DNA of 5,356 nucleotides from an uncultured Lachnospiraceae bacterium (GTDB lineage Bacteria; Bacillota; Clostridia; Lachnospirales; Lachnospiraceae), in contig CAJTOO010000082.1 in NCBI GenBank assembly GCA_910577735.1, positions 1 to 5,356 on the forward strand, given 5' to 3'. The notes beneath the pieces were generated by a model that saw only the letters and a list, made by a program, of their open reading frames with translations, ran no database searches and had not been told where the DNA came from. Below are positions 1-5,036 of this stretch, piece by piece. The translations under genes were made by a program, and so were the position numbers. How positions within the stretch are numbered: position 1 is the first letter of the stretch; every line of letters starts with the position of its first letter.

Positions 1-191
1 TCTTTCATTTTACTATATTTTTTGCAAAGGAAGGCTATTTTCAGCTATATTAGTGTGAATTATTTTTTCCTTTCAAAGCTGTTTTTTGATGTTAAATTAA
101 CAGTTAATAATATAAAAAAGCATATAAAATTAGAAAATAAAATATATATTCTGTTATAAAATAATTTTTTTAAAAAATTTCAAAAAATGTG
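1..191. other. AT-rich intergenic region, no gene seen
   Basis: No open frame with a ribosome site is visible on either strand. The sequence becomes extremely AT-rich from about 100 onward. The stretch at roughly 165-187 is runs of T and A (TTTTTT, AAAAAA, TTTC, AAAAAA) directly upstream of the -35 box at 192, which is the position and composition of an UP element that binds the RNA polymerase alpha subunit. AAAGGAA (26-32) and TTCCTTT (69-75) are complementary but far apart, and I do not call them a terminator. Confidence 0.6.
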
Positions 192-219
192 TTGACAAAT
201 TAGAATCAGATGGTATAAT
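192..219 (+). promoter_or_regulatory. Strong sigma-A promoter with extended -10 (P1)
   Basis: TTGACA at 192-197 is a perfect -35 box. TATAAT at 214-219 is a perfect -10 box, preceded by TGG to give the extended -10 form TGnTATAAT. The spacer is 16 bp. A-tract DNA just upstream could act as an UP element. Transcription should start near 226. No ORF with a ribosome site follows, so the product is probably an RNA. It is among the best promoter matches in the window. Confidence 0.85.
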
Positions 220-489
220 AAAACCATAAAGAAACACTTCATATAGATAAATCTAAAGAAAGAGAGGTACGGTCCACCAAAAACTTAAAGTAACAAATCG
301 ATTGAAAGACAAGTGAATAAGAGACCATTGGACAAACAAAACAAGAAGCGGAATCGAGTACATGGTAGAGAGTAGCGAGTCGAGAAGAGGAGAAGAATAA
401 GACGCTACAGTATAAGTATACGAGAGACGAGGATGGAAAGAGGACGTGGAAGAAAACCGGAGGTAAAGGCCATTGGATAGTGTAGTTTA

Positions 490-529
490 GAAGCGGGTAT
501 TGATTCTTAAGAGAATGAATACCCGCTTC
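490..529 (+). terminator. Strong hairpin near the 3' end of the RNA
   Basis: GAAGCGGGTATT (490-501) pairs perfectly over 12 bp with AATACCCGCTTC (518-529). After a G-G mismatch, ATTCT/AGAAT (503-507/512-516) adds 5 bp, closed by a TAAG tetraloop. The tail GCTGTGTATT has only scattered T residues, so this is either a weak terminator or a 3' stabilising hairpin that works with the next one. Confidence 0.65.
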
Positions 530-533
530 GCTG

Positions 534-561
534 TGTATTGACCTTCTTCAATATATTTTTT
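534..561 (+). terminator. Intrinsic terminator with U6 tract
   Basis: TGTATTGA (534-541) pairs with TCAATATA (548-555), 8 bp with one G-U, around the loop CCTTCT. Six T (556-561) follow immediately. The stem is AU-rich and weak on its own, but stem plus U-run has the right geometry and lies just after the strong hairpin at 490-529. It sets the likely 3' end of the RNA near 562. Confidence 0.5.
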
Positions 562-596
562 CGATTGTTTTAGTTGCTTATACGCTTTAACGGATG

Positions 597-619
597 TAAA
601 AATCCTTATAAAAATCCTT
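597..619 (+). repeat. 11-bp direct repeat upstream of the flagellin promoter
   Basis: TAAAAATCCTT occurs at 597-607 and again at 609-619, giving a 12-bp period. It lies just upstream of and up to the -35 region of the promoter whose -10 box is at 642-647. It could be a regulator site or a slippage duplication. Confidence 0.5.
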
Positions 620-647
620 TCGTATTCCTACCCTTATCTGGTATAAT
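619..647 (+). promoter_or_regulatory. Extended -10 promoter for the flagellin gene (P2)
   Basis: TATAAT at 642-647 is preceded by TGG (639-641), the same TGGTATAAT block as P1. The -35 region (about 619-624, TTCGTA) matches TTGACA poorly, which an extended -10 can tolerate. The start would be near 654, giving a leader of about 76 nt. I looked for a sigma-28/SigD promoter (TAAA, about 15 nt, CCGATAT), the usual driver of flagellin, and found no good match. Confidence 0.65.
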
Positions 648-674
648 ATATATATCATTTTAAAGAAGTTGAAC

Positions 675-729
675 GGGTAAGGATGCGGAGGTCATTGTAC
701 TTCATGTATTTTATCCATGGAGGAAATGT
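675..729 (+). promoter_or_regulatory. Flagellin mRNA leader with ribosome site and possible CsrA sites
   Basis: The ribosome site TGGAGGAAA (718-726) puts GGAGG 6 nt before the ATG at 730. The leader has GGA motifs at 681-683, 687-689 and 719-721; the last is part of the ribosome site. AAGGATG at 679-685 matches the core of the published CsrA consensus (ARGGAUG). TCCATGGA (714-721) is a palindrome that includes the first GGA of the ribosome site. In Bacillus, CsrA represses hag through one site over the Shine-Dalgarno and a second site upstream, and the arrangement here resembles that. CsrA binding is inferred, not shown. Confidence 0.4.
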
Positions 730-2184
730 ATGGTCATAAAGCATAATTTGTCGGCGCAAAATGCAAACCGAATGTTTGGCCAGACTACGAAGGCGAAAGC
801 TAAAAATATGGAAAAGCTTGCCTCAGGTTATAAAATAAATCGTGCAGCAGATGATGCGGCAGGGTTGTTTATATCTGAAAAGATGAGACGGCAGATCAGA
901 GGATTGTCACAGGCATCGGCTAATTGCCAGGAAGGTATTTCCCTGGTGCAGATTGCGGATGGAGCGATGGAAGAAGTGCAGGACATGCTTCATCGGGGAA
1001 ATGAGTTGTGTGTGAAAGCAGCAAATGGGACTTTGACTGTAGAAGACAGAAATTTTATACAGATGGAAATCAAACAGCTGCTTCAGGAAATTAATAAAAT
1101 CGGAGAGAGAACTACCTACAATGAGATACCAATATTGCAGGGAACCGGGTTTCAGTTTGTAGAGGATGATCCTTCTATTATCGTCGTAGGCGGATTGCCT
1201 GATTGGGTGCCGGTAGGATCAAAAAATAATCTGAGAGAAGAGTATACAACGCAGGAAACCTATAAATATACGGATGTTAATGGTAATCCGGCAACGGCGG
1301 TCTATAATATCACGCATGATGCTGCGACGATAGATTTCAACCAGTTTCATGGTTCGGAGAGCCAGATTAAAGAGTTGATTGGCAACGGATTTTACAGCAC
1401 ATGCTGTACCTGTACCAATCATTACAGCATTAAATTTACTGAAGGAACTTCCAGCAGTATAGAAGTCAGCGGCAATCATTTCATATATAATATTGGTATT
1501 GAGGGTACGAAAGATGCCTCGGAATTGATTCAGCGTATTTTACAGGGTACCGATAATGGAAATCCTCGAGGCCACTTTACTAAAATGGTGGAGGATAATG
1601 GTAAATTGGTTGTCTATGATGATCGCTGCAATTCGGCAAGACCGGCGCTGCCAGTTGGTAACGGTACTACAATGGGAAGTTGGGATGGATGGAAAAATGC
1701 TCAATTTTGGATTCGGGCACATGATGTTTATGGCAGATTCGGACCTGGAGTAGCCTATTCGATAGATGATGTGCAGGATTTTGCCAGAAGCCAGAACGTT
1801 CACATACAGGCGGGAAGTGAATCGGGACAGCACATCAAAATAGCGCTTCCTTATATATCGACGCCTGTTATGGGAATCAGTTATGTGGATGCAAGGACAC
1901 AGGACGGAGCCAGTGCGGGGATTATTGCCTTCAAAGAAGCGATAGAGTATGTGAGTGGTGAAAGAAGCCGAATGGGTGCGTATCAGAACCGCCTGGAACA
2001 TACGATAAACAATTTGGATAATATAGTTGAAAATACACAGGCGTCCGAATCCAGGATTCGTGATGCAGATATAGCGAAGCAGATGGTAGAAAATGTCATT
2101 AATCAGGTACTATCGCAGACAGGGCAGGCAATGATAGTCCAGAGTAATCAGAACAGGGATAGTATATTGAGTCTTTTGCAGTAA
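730..2184 (+). CDS. Flagellin, full length, with variable central domain
   Basis: Structural subunit of the flagellar filament, exported through the flagellar type III system and assembled outside the cell. The 484-residue protein has the conserved N-terminal D0/D1 part (about 1-140, with SGYKINRAADDAAGLFISEKM near 32-52) and C-terminal D1/D0 part (about 395-484, with ASESRIRDADIAKQMVE and the end SILSLLQ). Residues about 145-390 are the surface-exposed variable region and do not resemble a domain I can name. The ATG at 730 has GGAGG 6 nt upstream. R89, L93 and E113 align with Salmonella FliC R90, L94 and E114, the residues central to TLR5 contact. Six cysteines (66, 94, 225, 226, 228, 300) are unusual for a filament protein; three form CCTC in the variable region. 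A terminator follows and no flagellar gene adjoins, so it is probably monocistronic. The organism may carry other flagellins, so I give no symbol. Confidence 0.95.
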   Translation: MVIKHNLSAQNANRMFGQTTKAKAKNMEKLASGYKINRAADDAAGLFISEKMRRQIRGLSQASANCQEGISLVQIADGAMEEVQDMLHRGNELCVKAANGTLTVEDRNFIQMEIKQLLQEINKIGERTTYNEIPILQGTGFQFVEDDPSIIVVGGLPDWVPVGSKNNLREEYTTQETYKYTDVNGNPATAVYNITHDAATIDFNQFHGSESQIKELIGNGFYSTCCTCTNHYSIKFTEGTSSSIEVSGNHFIYNIGIEGTKDASELIQRILQGTDNGNPRGHFTKMVEDNGKLVVYDDRCNSARPALPVGNGTTMGSWDGWKNAQFWIRAHDVYGRFGPGVAYSIDDVQDFARSQNVHIQAGSESGQHIKIALPYISTPVMGISYVDARTQDGASAGIIAFKEAIEYVSGERSRMGAYQNRLEHTINNLDNIVENTQASESRIRDADIAKQMVENVINQVLSQTGQAMIVQSNQNRDSILSLLQ

Positions 2185-2198
2185 TTTTAATATCAAAG

Positions 2199-2244
2199 AA
2201 CAAGGCGTTTCCGGCGAATGAATTAACCGGAGACGCTTTGTTTA
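2199..2244 (+). terminator. Intrinsic terminator after flagellin
   Basis: AACAAGGCGTTTCCGG (2199-2214) pairs over 16 positions, with two G-U pairs, with CCGGAGACGCTTTGTT (2227-2242) around a 12-nt loop. The T-rich end of the 3' arm (CTTTGTTTATAT) supplies the U-tract. It begins 14 nt after the flagellin stop codon. Confidence 0.8.
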
Positions 2245-2247
2245 TAT

Positions 2248-2276
2248 ACGGATGTCTGCAATGTTTGGACATCCGT
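2248..2276 (+). other. Second hairpin after flagellin
   Basis: ACGGATGTC (2248-2256) and GACATCCGT (2268-2276) form a perfect 9-bp stem with an 11-nt loop. No U-run follows, so it is not a classical terminator. It may be a backup structure to the terminator just upstream or may protect the 3' end of read-through transcripts. Confidence 0.45.
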
Positions 2277-2422
2277 TGCTGCATCACGGAAATCTTATGG
2301 GTGCTGTGTCAATATAGATGAAACAGCGCTGCGAAATGTCATATAAGAGCGGCGTTATATCTAAACATCCTGGTAAATTAGGGAAAAGCAAAAAAATAGT
2401 GGCTTTTTCCTCAAAAATAAGG

Positions 2423-2447
2423 TATAGTATACTTGCGATATACTATA
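2423..2447. repeat. Perfect 9-bp inverted repeat (possible operator)
   Basis: TATAGTATA (2423-2431) and TATACTATA (2439-2447) are exact reverse complements separated by 7 nt (CTTGCGA). The spacer includes the putative -35 element TTGCGA of the GH3 promoter. A symmetric site at that position suits a repressor, but AT-rich palindromes also arise by chance, and no regulator gene is adjacent. Confidence 0.4.
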
Positions 2448-2461
2448 TATTGTACAATAAT
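2433..2461 (+). promoter_or_regulatory. Weak candidate promoter for the GH3 gene
   Basis: TTGCGA (2433-2438, four of six matches to TTGACA) and AATAAT (2456-2461, five of six to TATAAT) are separated by 17 bp. TACAAT at 2453-2458 is an alternative -10 with a short spacer. The leader to the chosen start codon would be about 70 nt. Confidence 0.35.
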
Positions 2462-2539
2462 ATTTTAGGCATACAGATATTAGTTTTAAGATTACAGAAG
2501 TGAATGCCGCGATGAGGTATGGAAAGGATACGGTTTTAT

Positions 2540-4084
2540 ATGGGAAAGCTGTTTAACAGAAGAGGACATTCAGAGGAAGATTATGACGACGAAGAATTTG
2601 ATGATGATGAAGAATTAGATGAAGACGAAGAAGATGAAGAATTTGATGATGATGAAGAATTAGATGAAGACGAAGAAGATGAAGAATTTGATGATGATGA
2701 AGAATTAGATGAAGACGAAGAAGATGATGGCGAAGAAGATGACGATGAATTAGATGAAGAAGATGATGATGAAGAAGATGAGGAGGATCGACGTGAGTAC
2801 CGGCATAAGAGACGTGTGCGTAATCAGATTGTAGCATATTCTGTGGTTCTTGTTGTGTTTCTGGCTATTGCCGCAGGAGGCGTAGTATTGGGCAGTAAGA
2901 TTGTTTCCTCTATAAAGGAAAAGAAACAGGCAGAAGAACTTGTAAGACAGCAGGAACAAGCAGAAGAACAGGAGGCAGAAGAGGTTGTGATTGATACACC
3001 GGAGCCGGCAAAGGAAGAAAATGCAGAGGATATTTATGAAGAGCTGGTAGAGACATCTATTGCCGACATGCCGTTGGGAGATAAGATTGCAGGATTATTT
3101 ATTGTAACACCAGAGGCTATAACTGGTGTTACCACAGCCACACAGGCTGGAAACGGCACCCAGGAGGCGCTGAATCAGTATCCCGTAGGTGGTTTGATTT
3201 ATTTTGGACAAAACATTTTAGACGAAGAGCAGATCAAAGAGATGTTGTCCAACACCAAATCTATGAGCAGATACAGAATCTTTCTGGCGGTAGATGAGGA
3301 GGGAGGATCGGTCAGCCGGGTCGCAAACAGCGGTGTGGATGTGACGCAGGTTGAAGCCATGGCCACAATCGGTGAAGGAGGAGATCCTGCGAAGGCACAG
3401 GAGAGCGGAGCGGCAATTGGCAGCTATTTAAAAGAGCTTGGGTTTAATCTTGATTTTGCACCCGTGGCAGATGTGGTTCCGGAAGGTGGCAACAGTGTTT
3501 TAGGTGATCGTTCTTTTGGCTCAGACCCGGCAGCAGTTGGCGATATGGTCAGCAATTTTGTGGGTGGTCTGGAAAGTACAGGTGTGAGCTCCTGCTTGAA
3601 GCATTTTCCCGGTCTTGGAGAGGCAACGGAAGATACGCATGAGACCTGGACAGAAATTACCAAGACGTTAGATGAGATGAGGGCATCAGATTTTGTTCCT
3701 TTTCAGGCGGGTATCGACGCGGGAGCGGATTTTGTGATGGTCAGTCATGTGGCGGCATCTGCAGTGGATCAGAATGGACTTCCCAGTTCTCTGTCAGAAA
3801 AGATCATAACGGATGTTCTGAGAAATGAACTGGGATTTGAGGGTGTGATAATTACAGATGCCCTCAATATGAAAGCAATTACAGAATATTATCCCCCGGA
3901 AGAGGCAGCTGTGATGGCGATTGAGGCAGGGGCTGATATGCTGCTGATGCCTGAGGATTTTACCAAGGCATATGAGGCACTTCTGGCGGCAGTTCAAGAT
4001 GGGAGGATATCGGAAGAGCGGATTAATGATTCCCTGCGGCGGATTTACCGGGTGAAATGTGAAGAGGAGAAGACAGGATTGTAA
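2540..4084 (+). CDS. Membrane-anchored GH3 beta-N-acetylhexosaminidase (NagZ-like) with polyacidic tail
   Basis: Predicted to remove N-acetylglucosamine from peptidoglycan fragments or other beta-GlcNAc glycans at the outer face of the membrane. From the ATG at 2540 (514 aa): residues 12-83 are almost all Asp/Glu (63 of 72); 84-94 are basic; about 96-118 form a transmembrane helix with positive-inside topology; about 125-149 are a charged, probably coiled linker; about 176-505 are the GH3 barrel. Motifs are DEEGG (252-256), LGDRSFG (322-328), KHFPGLG (354-360) with the DTH dyad (D365, H367) expected as acid/base in NagZ-type enzymes, and TDALNM with nucleophile D440. The length fits single-domain NagZ; the second GH3 domain of large beta-glucosidases is absent. 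The common KHFPGHG His is Leu here. An in-frame ATG at 2519 would add 7 residues, but its GAGG is only 1 nt away; AAAGGA (2523-2528) lies 11 nt before 2540. Exact substrate is uncertain. Confidence 0.88.
   Translation: MGKLFNRRGHSEEDYDDEEFDDDEELDEDEEDEEFDDDEELDEDEEDEEFDDDEELDEDEEDDGEEDDDELDEEDDDEEDEEDRREYRHKRRVRNQIVAYSVVLVVFLAIAAGGVVLGSKIVSSIKEKKQAEELVRQQEQAEEQEAEEVVIDTPEPAKEENAEDIYEELVETSIADMPLGDKIAGLFIVTPEAITGVTTATQAGNGTQEALNQYPVGGLIYFGQNILDEEQIKEMLSNTKSMSRYRIFLAVDEEGGSVSRVANSGVDVTQVEAMATIGEGGDPAKAQESGAAIGSYLKELGFNLDFAPVADVVPEGGNSVLGDRSFGSDPAAVGDMVSNFVGGLESTGVSSCLKHFPGLGEATEDTHETWTEITKTLDEMRASDFVPFQAGIDAGADFVMVSHVAASAVDQNGLPSSLSEKIITDVLRNELGFEGVIITDALNMKAITEYYPPEEAAVMAIEAGADMLLMPEDFTKAYEALLAAVQDGRISEERINDSLRRIYRVKCEEEKTGL
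2591..2725 (+). repeat. Three identical 45-bp tandem repeats in the acidic domain
   Basis: Copies at 2591-2635, 2636-2680 and 2681-2725 are identical at every base, including third codon positions. Each encodes the 15-residue unit EEFDDDEELDEDEED in frame. A degenerate acidic stretch follows to about 2788. Perfect synonymous identity points to recent duplication by slippage or unequal recombination, and copy number probably varies between strains or assemblies. Confidence 0.95.
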
Positions 4085-4097
4085 ATTTGCGCATGGC

Positions 4098-4130
4098 TGG
4101 AAAGGCTACTGATTAAACAGTGTCTTTCCA
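4098..4130 (+). terminator. Hairpin after the GH3 gene (weak terminator candidate)
   Basis: TGGAAAG (4098-4104) pairs with CTTTCCA (4124-4130), and TACTG (4107-4111) with CAGTG (4118-4122) with one G-U pair, around the loop ATTAAA. It starts 14 nt after the GH3 stop. The tail (CGTTGG) has no U-run, so the original terminator tail may have been lost when the neighbouring IS-derived DNA arrived. Confidence 0.35.
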
Positions 4131-4383
4131 CGTTGGCAGGTGTGGTCTGCCATTGCATCATCAAATGGTCAGTCTTAAGGGACTTGTTCCGCAGAATTAT
4201 GTGTTACGGAAAATGGACTGCGCTGTAGATTTTATCCATATTTATGATTTCGTGGAAGACTTTTATTGTGCGGATAACGGGCGCCCAACGTTGATCCCGA
4301 GAGAGTTCTGTTTAAAATGGTGCCCATCCAGCACCTTTACGGAATCCCGCACAGCACATATAGCTTTCTTCATTGATAAATAG
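4120..4383 (+). pseudogene. IS1182-type transposase remnant, N-terminal part, frameshifted
   Basis: The readable homology runs from HHQMVSLKGLVPQ (from 4156) through YVLRKMDCAVDF, IYDFVEDFYC and ADNGRP, the N-terminal block of IS1182-family DDE transposases. At about 4285-4292 the frame shifts: after NGRP the expected continuation VDPERVLFKMVPIQHLYGIP is found in another frame at 4290-4349, consistent with loss of one base near CCAACGTT. That second frame stops at 4374-4376. The rest of the transposase, including the catalytic domain, is missing, and no terminal inverted repeats could be identified. The GTG at 4120 that opens the longest frame has no ribosome site. It is a dead fragment marking an old insertion or deletion between the GH3 and regulator genes. 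Family assignment is from remembered motif patterns. Confidence 0.75.
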
Positions 4384-4398
4384 TATTTTCAATTTTGT

Positions 4399-4427
4399 TT
4401 GAAGTTGACAGCTACACATAGTATAAT
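4399..4427 (+). promoter_or_regulatory. Promoter of the GntR-type regulator
   Basis: TTGAAG (4399-4404) and TATAAT (4422-4427) are separated by 17 bp. A perfect TTGACA at 4405-4410 is only 11 bp from the same -10 and cannot pair with it. The ribosome site of the regulator follows 12 nt later. Confidence 0.55.
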
Positions 4428-4454
4428 ATCAAAAAAGCTGAGGTGATACAGCCC

Positions 4455-5023
4455 GTGAAAAATAAAATGCTTTCACAGAGTATCGCAGACACAATGTTGT
4501 CTATGATAACAATAGAAAAACGCTTTTCAGCCGGGGATAAATTACCCAATGAGAATGAATTGTCAGAATAATTGAATGTCAGCCGGACAACCCTAAGAGA
4601 AGCCATACGGACTTTAGTCGCTTATAATGTGCTTGAAATTCAAAGGGGAAAAGGAACTTTTGTCACCCAAGCCGCCTATTTAGCTGCTATCCGAGGTACA
4701 GACGCAGAAATAAAAAGGATTTTGGTGAGAAAATTGAGCAAGAAATTAAATCCGGACAAGACCGTACAGACAATGAATATTCATTCCGCAAGGCGATTGC
4801 GCAGGCAACGCATAATGAATTTATGAATCAGCTTATGTCTATTCTTTATCAAGCGATTGCAAAGGGCGTTACCCTATCGGTTATGAGCCCAAAAACTGTT
4901 ACAGATACAGTGGGCAACCACCGCATGATTATGGATTTTTTAGAGCATAGAAATGCGGAGGGAGCAAAAAAGGCCATGAAAATTCATATCATGCACGCTA
5001 TACGGGAATTGGGGATAGAATAG
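4455..5023 (+). pseudogene. GntR/FadR-type transcriptional regulator, inactivated
   Basis: The intact ancestor would be a DNA-binding repressor with an N-terminal winged helix and a C-terminal ligand-binding FCD domain. The GTG at 4455 has the near-perfect ribosome site GAGGTGAT (4440-4447). The frame reads LSQSIADTMLSMI, then SAGDKLPNENELSE, a stop TAA at 4569-4571 where the family has Gln or Ala-type residues (a CAA-to-TAA change fits), then LNVSRTTLREAIRTLV and GKGTFVTQ. FVTQ runs straight into AAYLAAIR at about 4670, skipping roughly 35-40 residues normal between the two domains, so an internal deletion is likely. Near 4724 the frame shifts; the FCD domain continues as GEKIEQEIKSGQDRT, FRKAIAQATHNEFMNQL and the end KIHIMHAIRELGIE in the new frame. 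A deletion of about 7 bp would explain this. It keeps its promoter and terminator. The three lesions make a functional protein very unlikely. Confidence 0.85.
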
Positions 5024-5036
5024 TTTCCTACTTATC

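Larger units (their letters stand above)
226..562 (+). ncRNA. Candidate purine-rich non-coding RNA, about 335 nt
   Basis: This unit runs from a consensus promoter to tandem hairpins, the second followed by six T. No frame carries a credible gene: all have frequent stops and no ribosome site at a useful distance from a start. Positions 241-480 are about 73% purine (65 pyrimidines in 240). Nine GGA trinucleotides lie between 330 and 477. Possible structure includes GTAGCG (372-377) with CGCTAC (403-408), extended by TC/GA after a 2-nt bulge; GTCCA (272-276) with TGGAC (329-333); and two copies of CCATTGGA (325-332, 470-477) that could pair with each other except at the central U. I see no hallmarks of tmRNA, RNase P RNA, SRP RNA or 6S RNA. 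It could be a trans-acting RNA, a protein-titrating RNA, or a long leader that reads through into the flagellin gene. The transcription unit is fairly secure; its function is unknown. Confidence 0.6.
2277..2518. other. Intergenic region before the GH3 gene
   Basis: No supported gene. GTGCTGT (2301-2307) can pair with ACAGCGC (2323-2329), 7 bp with one G-U. GGAAAAGC (2382-2389) can pair with GCTTTTTCC (2402-2410) with one bulged base; this AU-rich hairpin lacks a proper U-tail. The stretch 2411-2470 is AT-rich and holds the dyad and promoter listed separately. Confidence 0.5.

Noticed and set aside
362..400. 12-codon mini-ORF starting ATGGTAGAG
   Set aside because: No ribosome site of useful strength, and the length is within chance expectation.
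433..480. 15-codon Arg-rich mini-ORF (MERGRGRKPEVKAIG) in the purine-rich RNA
   Set aside because: GAGG lies directly against the ATG with no spacing, and Arg/Gly/Glu/Lys codons are expected by chance in purine-rich DNA.
459..490. GGAGGT followed by TTG as a leader-peptide attenuator before the 490 hairpin
   Set aside because: The frame is only five codons, starts at TTG, and has no run of regulatory codons; GGAGGT is likely a product of the purine bias.
226..562. Known RNA classes (tmRNA, RNase P RNA, SRP RNA, 6S RNA)
   Set aside because: No tag-peptide frame or tRNA-like ends, no RNase P core motifs, no SRP apical loop, and not the near-continuous duplex of 6S RNA.
1540..2001. 153-codon minus-strand ORF inside flagellin
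   Set aside because: It lies wholly antisense to a clearly real gene, has no ribosome site, and its residues show no family signature.
2318..2503. 61-codon ORF with a hydrophobic C-terminal half, between flagellin and GH3
   Set aside because: No ribosome site before its ATG, it runs through hairpins and the dyad/promoter of the next gene, and its hydrophobic part reflects AT-rich DNA.
2591..2725. CRISPR-like array
   Set aside because: The copies are directly abutting with no spacers and lie in frame inside a gene.
2553..2837. Long His/Leu-rich ORF on the minus strand
   Set aside because: It is the antisense of the GAA/GAT repeats coding for the acidic domain; its composition is explained entirely by that repeat.
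4405..4427. Promoter using the perfect TTGACA at 4405
   Set aside because: Only 11 bp separate it from TATAAT, too short for sigma-A; TTGAAG at 4399 has the right 17-bp spacing.
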